This document shows positions 53,701 to 62,884 of a DNA stretch of 64,000 nt, piece by piece. This stretch comes from Roseiarcus sp963813195 (GTDB lineage: Bacteria; Pseudomonadota; Alphaproteobacteria; Rhizobiales; Beijerinckiaceae): contig CAWEYC010000017.1 of the NCBI GenBank assembly GCA_963813195.1, forward strand, positions 62,001 through 126,000. Reading direction: 5' to 3'. Both the position numbers and the translations under genes were made by a program. Below the pieces are notes generated by a model that saw nothing but the letters and a program-made list of their open reading frames with translations, was not told the origin of the DNA and made no database searches. Position 1 is the first letter of the stretch. Every line of letters begins with the position of its first letter.

Positions 53701-53724
53701 CCACCCAAAGTGTTCCGTTGGCGC
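53701..53724 (+). repeat. short dispersed repeat, degenerate copy C
   Basis: CCACCCAAAGTGTTCCGTTGGCGC matches the core of copies A and B with about four differences. It lies in the gap after the four-helix membrane protein. Confidence 0.45.
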
Positions 53725-53859
53725 GCTTCGCCGCTGACGCTCAGCCGCGATGATGCGGAATAAAGCCGGCGTTTTTAGAGCCCATTCGCGTGCCCAACTG
53801 GCCATAGTTTGCTTCGTCACATCGACGAAACGGCCTTGCCGCGTGTCGACGAGCGAGCC

Positions 53860-54129
53860 CTATCGGGACGCCGGTGTTGCTTCGAGCAGCTCTATCGTCT
53901 TGGCCAGAGCGTCGGGTGCATGATCGCCGCTGAGCCGAACACTCTCGATTTTTCCGTCCGCGTTCCGACGCAAGATATAACTCACATCCGCGACTGGCGG
54001 CGCCGGGTTCACTCCCGGCATCAAGGACGATAGAAGATGGAGCGCCCACATGCTCCAATAGACGACGTCATGATGCCGTTTGACGCCCTGAACGGACCAG
54101 CCTTCGGGAACGATCGGGTCCTTTTGCAT
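53860..54129 (-). CDS. small protein of unknown function
   Basis: The 89-residue frame MQKDPIVPEGWSVQGVKRHH has one hydrophobic part (VYWSMWALHLLSSLMPGV) and the C-terminal half VSYILRRNADGKIESVRLSG. Composition looks like protein rather than a shadow frame, but the ribosome site is weak. It may be a fragment of a larger gene, since this zone is scarred. Confidence 0.4.
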   Translation of the reverse strand: MQKDPIVPEGWSVQGVKRHHDVVYWSMWALHLLSSLMPGVNPAPPVADVSYILRRNADGKIESVRLSGDHAPDALAKTIELLEATPASR

Positions 54130-54625
54130 CGCTCATCGCCCATCGGTTTCGCAAGAACTCCGCCTACACATAACGAATACGCGTGGGCCGCCTTTGCGAG
54201 GTCCGGCTCGGTCGGATTGACCGTTTCGGAGATCGCGCTGCATGGCGTTGTACCATTCCCGGACTACATTCGGGACAACTTTCTGCTCGTCACAAGCGCG
54301 AATGTCGCCGGTGCTCTGCGCGGGATCATGGCGTCGGATTTGGAGGATTGGCCGCCCTCCGGTCCGGCCTCTTGGCGACGCTACCGATAGCACGGTTGGG
54401 GGTCTCAGCGCCGACGGGCGTCGCAAGTCGTTGGTCAAGCAACCACGAGAGGGGTGACAGTGTGGCGCCGATTCACAGGCTGGCCAAAATGTCTCCGAGT
54501 CCTCTGGCATGACGCGCGCGGACCGCGGCGTCCTCGTTCGGCTTGATCTGTCCGGAAGCCGGCTGCGCCTCGATCGGCTGGGGCCGCGGCGGTCGCGGGC
54601 TCTTGAGACAGAACGGAGACTTCAA
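54130..54625. other. intergenic stretch, no gene recognised
   Basis: About 500 bp separate the small minus-strand frame from the DUF736 gene. Frames on both strands are open for 100-125 codons but lack ribosome sites and known domains. Loss of an older gene here is possible. Confidence 0.4.
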
Positions 54626-54949
54626 ATGGCCAGCATCGGTTCCTTCAAGAAGGTCGGCGGCGAGTTCCAGGGTCAGATCGTCACGCTCAGCGTGCAGGCG
54701 AAGAACGTGCGCATCGCGCCCGAACCGAACCGCGCCAACGACAACGCCCCGTCTCACTGCGTGCTCGTCGGCAAGGCCGAGATCGGCGCCGCCTGGTCGA
54801 AGCGCAAGAACGAAGGCCGCGACTATCTCTCGGTCAAGCTCGACGATCCCTCCTTCACCCAGCCGATCTACGCGAACCTGTTCGACGCCGAAGACGGGCA
54901 GGGCTACGCTCTGATCTGGTCCCCCAACCGCAAGGCCAGCGCCGAGTGA
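54626..54949 (+). CDS. DUF736 family protein (mobile-element associated)
   Basis: The 107-residue product MASIGSFKKVGGEFQGQIVT, with VLVGKAEIGAAWSKRKNEGR, DYLSVKLDDPSFTQPIYANL and YALIWSPNRK, is a textbook DUF736 protein. These small proteins occur in large numbers on alphaproteobacterial plasmids and integrative conjugative elements. Their function is unknown. No conjugation, integrase or replication genes lie nearby, so this is probably a leftover of a mobile element. The ATG follows GGAGACTTCAA. Confidence 0.9.
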   Translation: MASIGSFKKVGGEFQGQIVTLSVQAKNVRIAPEPNRANDNAPSHCVLVGKAEIGAAWSKRKNEGRDYLSVKLDDPSFTQPIYANLFDAEDGQGYALIWSPNRKASAE

Positions 54950-54979
54950 TCGGCGCCAAGGCCCCGCCCGAAAGTCGGG

Positions 54980-55427
54980 CGCCTGGCCGATCAGGTGGCC
55001 GAACCGCTCGTCAACTTCAGGCTTGCATCGAAGAGCGAGATCGAGGATCGCGTCGCCCAGCTCTTCGACCGCGTAGAGTTGCCGCGCAGCTTCCTTCGCC
55101 GTTACCCACACGAACTTTCCGGCGGACAGCGACAGCGTGTGGCCATCGCTCGGGCGATTGCCCCAATCCCAAACTCGTCATCGCCGACGAGGCCGTCTCA
55201 GCCCTCGACGTCTCCGTGCAGGCGCAGGTCTCGAACTTGTTGATGGAACTGCAAGCCGACCTTGGTCTATCCTTCCTGTTCATCAGCCACGACATTGCGG
55301 ACGGCGCGTCCACGAGAACCCGAATACGAACCCGATTGCTTCCCCCATTTTCCCGATCGGGTGCAAGCCCGAACATTCAACCTACGACGAAGTGGCGCCG
55401 GGCCATTTCGCGCTGCGGCGGAACTGA
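54980..55427 (+). pseudogene. remnant of an oligopeptide/dipeptide ABC-transporter ATPase (OppF/DppF type)
   Basis: The reading RLADQVAEPLVNF, RYPHELSGGQRQRVAIARA (the ABC signature) is followed, after a one-base loss near 55165, by NPKLVIADEAVSALDVSVQA (Walker B) and SFLFISHDIA (switch His). The sequence then jumps to the C-terminal end ENPNTNPIASP...YDEVAPGHFALRRN typical of Opp/Dpp ATPases. The first 130 residues with Walker A are missing, and part of the C-terminal region is deleted. It follows DUF736 by about 30 bp and precedes the M20 hydrolase by 60 bp, so an earlier transporter of that cluster may have been lost here. Confidence 0.8.
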
Positions 55428-55486
55428 CGGCTCATCGATCCGACCGCACGACGAGCATAAACGACGACGAGGACCAGGAGAGAGAA

Positions 55487-56653
55487 ATGCCGATCAAGAA
55501 CCGCCTTGCCGAGATGCACGACGAAATCGCCGCCTGGCGCAAGGACTTCCATGAAAATCCCGAGCTGATGTACGACACGCACCGGACGTCGCAGATCGTC
55601 GCGGCGAAGTTGCGCGAATTTGGTTGCGACGAGGTCGTCGAGGGCATCGGGCGTACCGGAGTAGTCGGGCTCATCAAGGGCAGGAGCGACCCCAGCGGCC
55701 GGGTAATCGGACTGCGCGCCGATATGGATGCGCTACCAATCATCGAGGCGACCGGTTTGCCCTATGCCTCCAAGACGCGCGGCAAAATGCACGCCTGCGG
55801 CCACGATGGCCATACGGCGATGCTCCTGGGCGCCGCCAAGTATCTCGCCGAGACCCGGAACTTTGGCGGCGCGGTCGCCGTGATCTTCCAGCCTGCCGAA
55901 GAAGGGGGAGCGGGCGGCAAGGCTATGGCCGAGGATGGGTTGATCGACCGTTTCCGCATCCAGGAAGTCTACGGCATGCACAACGCGCCCGGTCGTCCGG
56001 TCGGAACCTTCGCGATCAAGCCAGGGCCCTTCTATGCGGCGACCGACCAGTTCACGATCAACGTGACGGGTCGCGGGGGCCACGCGGCAAAGCCGCATGC
56101 GACGATCGATCCCACGATCATATCCTGCCATCTCGTTCTCGCGCTGCAGACGATCGTTGCGCGCAACACGGATCCCTTGCATTCGATCGTCGTATCGGTG
56201 ACGAGTTTTCGAACCGAGAGCGACGCCTACAATGTGATCCCCGAGCACGTAGAGCTTCGCGGCACGGTTCGGACCTTCGACAAGGATTTGCGCGCCGAGG
56301 CCGAGCGGCGGCTCGTTGCAATCGCAACTCGAACGGCCGAGGTATTTGGAGGTCGGGCTGAGGTCGACTGGCGCCGGGGGTACCCCTCGATGGTCAATCA
56401 TGAGACCGAGACGATGTTCGCCGCCGAAGCCGCCCGCCGCGTTTCCGGAAACGTAGACACCAACGCGCCCGCAATCATGGGCGGGGAAGATTTCGCGTAT
56501 ATGCTGGAAGCGTGCCCGGGCGCTTACATTCAGATTGGCAATGGCGACACGGCGGATGTCCATCACCCCAAATACAACTTCAACGACGATGTGATTCCCG
56601 CCGGCGCCTCTTACTGGGCCGAGTTGATCGAGACACGAATGCCCGCCGGCTAG
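55487..56653 (+). CDS. M20-family amidohydrolase (hippurate/N-acyl amino acid hydrolase type)
   Basis: The 388-residue cytosolic enzyme has the M20D metal-site motif KMHACGHDGHTAMLLGAAK, the Glu pair in FQPAEEGGAGGKAM, VYGMHNAPGRP and the C-terminal HHPKYNFND. Between residues about 185 and 300 lies the dimerisation domain (GRGGHAAKPHATIDP). Such enzymes remove an acyl or similar group from an amino-acid nitrogen (hippurate, N-acetyl amino acids, indole-acetyl conjugates). The ATG follows CAGGAGAGAGA. The context with a cupin and ureidoglycolate lyase fits nitrogen-compound breakdown. Confidence 0.9.
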   Translation: MPIKNRLAEMHDEIAAWRKDFHENPELMYDTHRTSQIVAAKLREFGCDEVVEGIGRTGVVGLIKGRSDPSGRVIGLRADMDALPIIEATGLPYASKTRGKMHACGHDGHTAMLLGAAKYLAETRNFGGAVAVIFQPAEEGGAGGKAMAEDGLIDRFRIQEVYGMHNAPGRPVGTFAIKPGPFYAATDQFTINVTGRGGHAAKPHATIDPTIISCHLVLALQTIVARNTDPLHSIVVSVTSFRTESDAYNVIPEHVELRGTVRTFDKDLRAEAERRLVAIATRTAEVFGGRAEVDWRRGYPSMVNHETETMFAAEAARRVSGNVDTNAPAIMGGEDFAYMLEACPGAYIQIGNGDTADVHHPKYNFNDDVIPAGASYWAELIETRMPAG

Positions 56654-56687
56654 CGTCTCTCGATGGAGTTGCTGGGGAGACGCGCAA

Positions 56688-57020
56688 ATGAAAATCCCGA
56701 CGTCAGATTTCACGGTGACCGACTGGTCGGAAATTTCGGCGACCGTTCATCCCGGCGACGCCGGGCTGGCCGTTTGGCGGACGGTTTCGATCGGCGACTT
56801 GCGCATCCGCATGGTCGAGTACTCCGCCGGCTATCTCGCGGACCATTGGTGTGATCGTGGGCATGTGCTCTATGTCGTAGATGGGTCGCTTGACGCCGAG
56901 CTTCGCGACGGGCGGAAGTTTACCCTGAGACCCGGCGCGAGCTTTCACGTCTCCGATTTCGGCGATGCGGCTCATCGCGTCTCGACAAGCGTCGGCGCCA
57001 AGGTTTTCATCGTCGACTGA
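56688..57020 (+). CDS. DHCW-motif cupin-fold protein
   Basis: This 110-residue single-domain cupin has the motif YLADHWCDRGHVLYVVDGSL, containing the ADHWC...GH pattern that gives this group its name, and GASFHVSDFGDAAHRV as the second cupin motif. The conserved His/Cys residues probably bind a metal. The function is unknown. The ATG follows GGGGAGACGCGCAA, 34 bp after the M20 gene, so the two are likely co-transcribed. Confidence 0.85.
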   Translation: MKIPTSDFTVTDWSEISATVHPGDAGLAVWRTVSIGDLRIRMVEYSAGYLADHWCDRGHVLYVVDGSLDAELRDGRKFTLRPGASFHVSDFGDAAHRVSTSVGAKVFIVD

Positions 57021-57181
57021 ATGGAGCTTCCTCGGGAAGCTGGACGTTACCGTGGCGCGGGGCGCATGATCCGCCGCGCCACTCGGCTGGAGATGGATCC
57101 CAAGATGATGGTAGGCTGTGTAGCGCCAACGCGCGCGCGGAGCGACTTGCCGGAGCGTCCGGGGATGTGGGATTTGGGCTC

Positions 57182-57718
57182 ATGAGCGCGTCTTCCGGCG
57201 AGATGCCAGCCGCTATCACCCGAGTGCCAGTTCGTCATCTCACCGCCGAGGCCTTCGCGCCCTACGGGGATGTCATCGACGCATCGGGGAACCCGAGCTA
57301 TCTTGCAAACGGCGGCGCCGCGCAGGTGCACCGAGACCTCGCGGCGGTCGACCTCGACGCTGACGGGGGGCGCGTCTGCGTCAGCGTCGTGCGGACCTCG
57401 CCCGCGACATTGCCTCTGCGCGTTGGGGTCATGGAACGCCATCCGCTGGGCAGTCAGGCATTCGTGCCGCTCGGCGGCGCGGAGTTTTTGGTCGTGGTCG
57501 CGCCAGCCGGCGAGCTTGATCCCTCCGCAATCGTCGCTTTCCAGTGTTCGCCGTCGCAGGGCGTCAACTACAGGCGCGGCATCTGGCATCATCCGCTGAT
57601 CGCCTTGCATCGCATCAGCGACTTTGTCGTCATTGACCGGCAAGGCGACGGAGAGAACCTAGTCCTGGCTACGATCGCGAAACCGCTGGTGATCGACTCC
57701 CTCCTTGGCGCGCCATAG
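57182..57718 (+). CDS. allA: ureidoglycolate lyase
   Basis: AllA splits ureidoglycolate to glyoxylate and urea at the end of allantoin (purine) degradation. The 178-residue protein shows AEAFAPYGDVIDASG, VMERHPLGSQAFVPLGG and the signature GVNYRRGIWHHPLIAL with catalytic-site residues. This is family length. The ATG at 57182 is preferred to a GTG five codons upstream. Other allantoin genes (allB, uraD) are not in the window, but a carbamoylase-family amidase is 4 kb away. Confidence 0.92.
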   Translation: MSASSGEMPAAITRVPVRHLTAEAFAPYGDVIDASGNPSYLANGGAAQVHRDLAAVDLDADGGRVCVSVVRTSPATLPLRVGVMERHPLGSQAFVPLGGAEFLVVVAPAGELDPSAIVAFQCSPSQGVNYRRGIWHHPLIALHRISDFVVIDRQGDGENLVLATIAKPLVIDSLLGAP

Positions 57719-57750
57719 TTCACCGCGGCGCCGGGGACATTAACCGCGAG

Positions 57751-58761
57751 CTACGCCAGCCGCTCCTCTCGTCCGCGTACGATCTGCGACAGGGTCACGG
57801 CGATGACCAGGGCGCCGCCATAGAACAGGTCCTGGACAAAGGTGCTGACCCCGAGAATCGACAGTCCAGTGATTCCCGTCACCAGGAAATAGACGCTGAC
57901 GATGGTGCCCCACGGATTGAAACGGCCAGGATTGATGCTGGTCGCGCCCAGGAACGCGGCGGCGAAGGCCGGCAGCAGAAAAGTCAGGCCGGAACTCGGA
58001 TCGGCGGCGGCCGTCGTGCCGACATAAAGCACCCCGGCGATTGCTCCCATCAAGCCCGACACGGCGAAACTGCCGAGACGTATTCTGTCGACATGGATGC
58101 CGCTCAGCCGCGCGACTTCCCGGCCGCGGCCGACGAACAGAAGCCGACGTCCGAGCGCAGTGTAAGAGAGCACGTACCAGAGAATCCCGCAGAGGATGAG
58201 CGCGTAATAGAACCCCAGGGGCACGCCAAGGAAGCGGTCGACGATCACTGCATTGACGAGCCCATCCGAAACCCCGCTGATGGTCTGCTGATCGCCGAGC
58301 CACAGCGTCAGCCCGTGCACGAAGGTGCCCATCCCCATCGTGACGATCATGGAATTCATGCGGAAGTAGATCACGAAAAAGCCGTTGACGAGTCCGACGA
58401 GTACACCCGTCGCGAGCGCCGCGAGGATCGCCACGCCGATGGGAAAGCCGTAGTTCACGTTGAGAACGGCGAGGACCGTCGCCGCGAAGGTCAGCACGCT
58501 GGCGATCGAGAGATCGTAGTCGCCGGCGGTCAACGGAATGATTAGGCCGAGGGCAATCACGACCATGACGGATTGCGATCCGAGTATGGTTGCGAAATTC
58601 GACCAGGTCAGAAATGTTTCCGGACGCATCAGACCGAAAATCACGATCGTGATTCCCCAGACCAGCAGGAGCGCCAGGCGCTCGAACCAATCGACAAAGG
58701 CGCCGTGGCCGGAGGACGAGCCTCCGCGAAGCGCCGAAGTCTTTTCCAGGGTATTGCTCAA
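57751..58761 (-). CDS. ABC transporter permease, CUT2/RbsC family
   Basis: The 336-residue membrane protein has eight to ten helices and the BPD_transp_2 pattern: GDYDLSIASVLTFAATVLA near helix 3, GFFVIYFRMNSMIVTMGMGTF, and SGIHVDRIRLGSFAVSGLMG in the coupling region. It is the channel of an importer whose ATPase and binding protein are encoded just upstream on the same strand. These proteins usually import sugars, but related systems carry purines or nucleosides. Confidence 0.9.
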   Translation of the reverse strand: MSNTLEKTSALRGGSSSGHGAFVDWFERLALLLVWGITIVIFGLMRPETFLTWSNFATILGSQSVMVVIALGLIIPLTAGDYDLSIASVLTFAATVLAVLNVNYGFPIGVAILAALATGVLVGLVNGFFVIYFRMNSMIVTMGMGTFVHGLTLWLGDQQTISGVSDGLVNAVIVDRFLGVPLGFYYALILCGILWYVLSYTALGRRLLFVGRGREVARLSGIHVDRIRLGSFAVSGLMGAIAGVLYVGTTAAADPSSGLTFLLPAFAAAFLGATSINPGRFNPWGTIVSVYFLVTGITGLSILGVSTFVQDLFYGGALVIAVTLSQIVRGREERLA

Positions 58762-58784
58762 CGATTTTTCTCCGGCGCGATCAT

Positions 58785-60302
58785 TCAGTCGATTCGATAG
58801 CAGGCTTGCGCGATGGCCGACTTGCTGATCCGCCCGCCGACGAGTTCCTCGATTACCGCGCCCCGGTTGAAGACAAGCACACGATCGCAGATCGCGGTGA
58901 GCTGCTCATAATCCGAACTCGCGCACAATACCGCGGCCCCCGTTTGGGTCGCTGTCGCGATGGCCGAGAAGACTTGGGCGCGAGCGCCGATGTCGACCCC
59001 TTGCGTCGGCTCGTCAAGCAGAATGAGACGAGGCTCCGTTTGGAACCACTTCGCGAGCACGACTTTCTGCTGATTGCCGCCGCTGAGGGCGCCGAACAGC
59101 CGTCCCGGATCCCGCGGGCGCACGTCGAACCGATCCGCCAGGGCTCCTGCATTCCGGGCTAGCGCGCCGTTGGCGAGCGCCCAAGCCCGGCTCACTCGTC
59201 CCAGGACCGGCTGGCTCACATTCTCGGTTACGCTCAGCGTCGGGACAGCGCCGGCCGTCAAGCGATCTCCCGGAATCAGGACGCATCCGTTGGCGATCGA
59301 GAGATGGGGAGCGAAATGCGGGAGATCATGCCGTCTGCCCTCGATTTCAAGCGTTCCGGCCGTCGCCGGGATTGCGCCGTAGGTCATATAGACCACTTCG
59401 TCGTAGCCGGACCCGATGAGACCGGTGAGGCCGACAACCTCCCCTCGGGCCAAACCGATCGAAAAGCCTCGAATGGTCCCCCCGCTGAGATCCGAGATGC
59501 GGATCGTGGGCGCCGGCAGCGTCTTGACGGGTGGACGCATGGCTTCGAGGTCGACATGCTGGCCGACGATCAGTTTAATCACCTCGGGCTTGGTCATCGA
59601 GGCCGTCTCGAATGTGCCGGCCACCCGACCGTCGCGCAGAACGGTCGCGCGGTCGGTGATCTCGAGCACCTCGTCGATGTCGTGCGAAACGAAGATCACG
59701 CTCGCGCCGTCGGCGACGATCTCGCGAACCAGCTTAAACAGCGCCTGAACGTCGTGGGCGGGAAGGAAGGGCGTCGGTTCGTCGAGAACCAGCAGCCCGC
59801 GCGAACCATCCGACCCTCGCGCGCGGCGAAGCTGGTCGAAAGCGCGCACGATCGCGAGCTGGGCCCGCTCGACTGGCGCCAGGCGCGACAAGGGGCTCAG
59901 CGGATCGAGGCGGATGTCATATCGCCGGAACAGGTCGCGGGCTCGGCGCGCTTCGGCGCGCCAGTCGACCAGCCAGCGGTTTTCGACGGCCAGATCGGGC
60001 AGCAGCAGGTTCTCCAGCACCGTGAGCGACGGCATGAGGCCGAGGTGCTGGTGCACGAAAGCGACGCCGTGCTCGCGCAGGGCGTCGGGTCCGATCGGCA
60101 GGGCGACCTCGCGCCCATCGATGCGAATGCGGGCCGCGCCGTCCGCGTCATGAAACCCGGACAGAATTTTGATCAGAGTCGATTTCCCCGACCCATTCTG
60201 TCCGAGCAGACCATGGACTTCGCCATAGCGGACGTCGAGGCTCACCTCATCAAGCGCCCGCGCTCCGCCGAAACTCTTCGACAGGCGCTCGATCTGCAGA
60301 AT
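58785..60302 (-). CDS. ABC transporter ATP-binding protein, CUT2/RbsA type (two ATPase domains)
   Basis: Domain 1 has GLLGQNGSGKSTLIKIL (Walker A) and LLVLDEPTPFLP (Walker B) but a degraded signature (LSRLAPVERAQLAIVRAF instead of LSGGQ). Domain 2 has no classic Walker A (VGLTGLIGSGYDEVV), a good signature (LSGGNQQKVVLAKW) and LILLDEPTQGVDIGA. This asymmetry is usual for RbsA-like proteins. No ATG, GTG or TTG lies in frame between the binding-protein stop (60344) and the first conserved residues (ILQIERLSKSFGG). I therefore place the start at the ATT at 60302, after GGAGGGGAAGGG. The alternatives are CTG 60299 or an indel. Confidence 0.82.
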   Translation of the reverse strand: MLQIERLSKSFGGARALDEVSLDVRYGEVHGLLGQNGSGKSTLIKILSGFHDADGAARIRIDGREVALPIGPDALREHGVAFVHQHLGLMPSLTVLENLLLPDLAVENRWLVDWRAEARRARDLFRRYDIRLDPLSPLSRLAPVERAQLAIVRAFDQLRRARGSDGSRGLLVLDEPTPFLPAHDVQALFKLVREIVADGASVIFVSHDIDEVLEITDRATVLRDGRVAGTFETASMTKPEVIKLIVGQHVDLEAMRPPVKTLPAPTIRISDLSGGTIRGFSIGLARGEVVGLTGLIGSGYDEVVYMTYGAIPATAGTLEIEGRRHDLPHFAPHLSIANGCVLIPGDRLTAGAVPTLSVTENVSQPVLGRVSRAWALANGALARNAGALADRFDVRPRDPGRLFGALSGGNQQKVVLAKWFQTEPRLILLDEPTQGVDIGARAQVFSAIATATQTGAAVLCASSDYEQLTAICDRVLVFNRGAVIEELVGGRISKSAIAQACYRID

Positions 60303-60343
60303 CGATGGGGAATGGCGCTCGTGACCCTTCCCCTCCGACGCGT

Positions 60344-61444
60344 TCAGTGCAGCTTCCACAGCTTGGCATATCCCTCGACGTAAGCGTCGCCATAGCCCGT
60401 GGACACCTTGGGCGGCTTGCCGGCGGTGTCGGCATTGTCCTTGTCGAAGATCAGCAGCGGGATCTTCGGATCCTTCACCACGGGAAGGCCGCAGAGCATG
60501 CGCATCTCCGAGTCGACGACGGCATGGCCGATCCAATCGAGATTCTCGCCGACGTCCACCTCGATCTTGCCTTGCTGGACCATGCCGATGGCGAACGGAG
60601 TTCCGTTGAACGTCGCGACCTTCACTTTGTCGGTTCGGCCGGTGATCGTAATCGCCGGAACGACCCACTGGGTGAGCACATCGTAGATCGGAATGACATA
60701 GTTGACGGTCCGGTCCGCCGTCAACGCCGCCTGCACGTTCGTCTGCGTCTTGGTCGCCATCTCAGGGATGGTGACGTTGACGTAGGTAAACTTGCAGTTT
60801 GTGCATTTGGCGAACTCTTCCTTGATCCCGCTCATCATCGAATCGGTCGAGAGCACGTCATTGATGCCGACAACGATGGCGTTGACTTTGCCGTCGGTCT
60901 TCCAGATCGCCCAGTCGGCCAGCAGTGCGCCGGCGCGCTTGTAGTCGATCGGCACGGCGCCCGTGACGCCGCCAGGGAGGGGTTGCTCGTAGCCGGTCAG
61001 GTGAGAGGCGACGACTTTGAGCCCCGCAGCCTCGGCGGCTTTGACCTGCGGCTCCAGGAAGCGAGGATCGGCGCCGGCGAGCAGATCGATCAGGTTGAAC
61101 TTGTTGTTGATCGCATAGTCGAAGCCCTGAACCCACTGGGTCGGCTGGCCCTGATTTTCCCAGACGCGCAGATTGAAGCCGACATCCTTTGCGACATTCG
61201 TCATCGAGGCTTGAATCGTCTTGATGAAGGGAACCGCGCTGGAGGCTGGAATCGTGAGGATCGACTTGCCCTTCATGCAGGCGGCCGCGTCGAACGCCTC
61301 TCCCGGCGCCTCGAACTTCGGCAGATGACGATAGGGCTCGAGCTGCTCTTTGGCGCGAGTCGCCTCTGGGCTCTCGGCCAAAGCCGCACCCGCGGCCATT
61401 TGAATCGCCGCGACCACGCTCGCGACGGCAATACTGCGCTTCAT
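60344..61444 (-). CDS. periplasmic substrate-binding protein, ribose-binding (Peripla_BP_4) type
   Basis: The 366-residue protein starts at the ATG at 61444 (GGGGAGAGAATCG upstream) with a signal peptide (MKRSIAVASVVAAIQMAAGA ... ALA). The two-lobe binding protein has ILTIPASSAVPFIKTIQASM as first strand and TTD-like switch residues in the C-terminal lobe. Two Cys (KCTNCKF) may form a disulphide. It captures the substrate for the permease and ATPase genes downstream. The ligand is unknown. The neighbours suggest a ureide, purine derivative or hydantoin. Confidence 0.9.
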   Translation of the reverse strand: MKRSIAVASVVAAIQMAAGAALAESPEATRAKEQLEPYRHLPKFEAPGEAFDAAACMKGKSILTIPASSAVPFIKTIQASMTNVAKDVGFNLRVWENQGQPTQWVQGFDYAINNKFNLIDLLAGADPRFLEPQVKAAEAAGLKVVASHLTGYEQPLPGGVTGAVPIDYKRAGALLADWAIWKTDGKVNAIVVGINDVLSTDSMMSGIKEEFAKCTNCKFTYVNVTIPEMATKTQTNVQAALTADRTVNYVIPIYDVLTQWVVPAITITGRTDKVKVATFNGTPFAIGMVQQGKIEVDVGENLDWIGHAVVDSEMRMLCGLPVVKDPKIPLLIFDKDNADTAGKPPKVSTGYGDAYVEGYAKLWKLH

Positions 61445-61602
61445 CGATTCTCTCCCCTCGTCCGCGGACGGCTCAATCCCGTCCCCGTGCCGGTTGCCGA
61501 GGTCGGTTGGCGACATCGGTCTCACACGCCGCTGGACAACGAAATATCAATTCTGTATTCGAAATGCAATAATTTAGCGCAGAGATTGGAATCGATCGGG
61601 AC

Positions 61603-62856
61603 ATGACCGGGCGAACTGGCGTCGATGAGGATCGGGCTATCGCGGATCTTCGCGAACTGGCGAAATTCGGTAAGCTGGGAACCGGGGTCAGCCGGGCTGC
61701 GATGACCGACATCGATATGGAAGCTCGCCAGTGGCTTCGCCGTCGGATGATGGAGAGCGGCCTCGACGCCGTGATCGACGGCGTCGGCAACGTTTACGGC
61801 CGCGCTCCGGGCGCCAAGGCGTCGGTGATCGTGGGATCCCACTCCGACACCGTGCCGCGCGGAGGTTGGCTCGACGGCGCGATGGGGGTGATATTCGGGC
61901 TCGAAATTGCGCGCGCCCGACGGGAGACGCATCCGGGGGCGGCAGTGGGCGTCGACGCGATCTCGTTCGCGGACGAAGAGGGCACATTCCTGGCCTGTCT
62001 CGGCAGCCGTTCGTTTTGCCAGGCGCTCTCAGACACGGAGTTGGAGGAGGCGCGAAATGGCGCGGGGGAAACGCTTCCGCAACGTCTTGCCCAACTCCAA
62101 CTCGCTGGAGCGGATCTGGCGCGCGTCGATCCGTCGCGGCATCGCGCCTACTTCGAAGCGCATATCGAACAAGGTCCCAGACTGATCAACTCGCGCAGCG
62201 ATGTCGGAGTCGTTTCGGGCATCGTCGGCTTGCGCCGCCATCGCGTTCGCTTCGAGGGTCAAGCCGACCATGCAGGCACGACCCCGATGGCGACGCGGCG
62301 CGATGCGGCCTTCGCGCTGTTTGGATTCGCGACGGCCGCCGCCGAGCGTTTCCGCGCCGTGGGTTCGGCGGAATCCGTATGGAATTTCGGGGTCGTCAAT
62401 GTCCGGCCTGGCGCCGCCAATGTGGTGCCGAGCGAAGCCGAGCTTGTCGTCGAGTTCCGTGACCTTGAGACGCCGGTGATGGAGCGAATGGAACAAGCGT
62501 TGCTCGAACTCGCACGAGCGTCCAACGGCGCCGGCGGCGTCGCGGTTGCCTCGACCCTCATCGCCTCGATCGCGCCGACCGCGATGGACGAGCGGTTGAT
62601 CGCGAAAATCACCGCGGCCGCTCGAGCCGAAGGCGCGAGTTCGCTGCGCATGCAGAGCGGCGCCGGCCACGACGCGATGATTCTGGCGCGACGGGTCCCT
62701 GCGGCGATGCTGTTCGTTCCGAGCATCGGCGGTCGAAGCCACGATATTTCGGAGGATACCGACGAGGCAGATATTCGCCGCGGCCTGCGCGTGTTCGCGG
62801 CGGCTGTCGAGTCGACGATCGAGGCGCTCGGACCGGAGGGCGAGGGCGCTCTGTAA
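61603..62856 (+). CDS. M20/hydantoinase-carbamoylase-family Zn amidase
   Basis: The 417-residue enzyme matches the AllC/HyuC/Ndeg carbamoylase group. It has GSHSDTVPRGGWLDGAMGV (two metal ligands), FADEEGTFLACLGSRSF (Glu base and ligand), HIEQGP, ADHAGTTPMATRRDA and the late His in GAGHDAMILARRVP. Enzymes of this group hydrolyse N-carbamoyl amino acids, allantoate or ureidoglycine. Given allA nearby, allantoate or N-carbamoyl hydrolysis is a good guess. It diverges from the ABC transporter and is followed by a hydantoinase subunit gene 28 bp on. Confidence 0.9.
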   Translation: MTGRTGVDEDRAIADLRELAKFGKLGTGVSRAAMTDIDMEARQWLRRRMMESGLDAVIDGVGNVYGRAPGAKASVIVGSHSDTVPRGGWLDGAMGVIFGLEIARARRETHPGAAVGVDAISFADEEGTFLACLGSRSFCQALSDTELEEARNGAGETLPQRLAQLQLAGADLARVDPSRHRAYFEAHIEQGPRLINSRSDVGVVSGIVGLRRHRVRFEGQADHAGTTPMATRRDAAFALFGFATAAAERFRAVGSAESVWNFGVVNVRPGAANVVPSEAELVVEFRDLETPVMERMEQALLELARASNGAGGVAVASTLIASIAPTAMDERLIAKITAAARAEGASSLRMQSGAGHDAMILARRVPAAMLFVPSIGGRSHDISEDTDEADIRRGLRVFAAAVESTIEALGPEGEGAL

Positions 62857-62884
62857 CCGAGACAAGCTGAAGAGGCTCGAGAAA

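Noticed and set aside
54133..54510. 125-codon minus-strand frame upstream of the DUF736 gene
   Set aside because: It has no ribosome site, no domain and mixed composition. Only a short inner part looks protein-like, which is too little to call.
59304..61606. Long plus-strand frames opposite the ABC transporter genes
   Set aside because: They are shadows on the opposite strand of well-supported ABC genes, as expected at high GC. No domain is seen.
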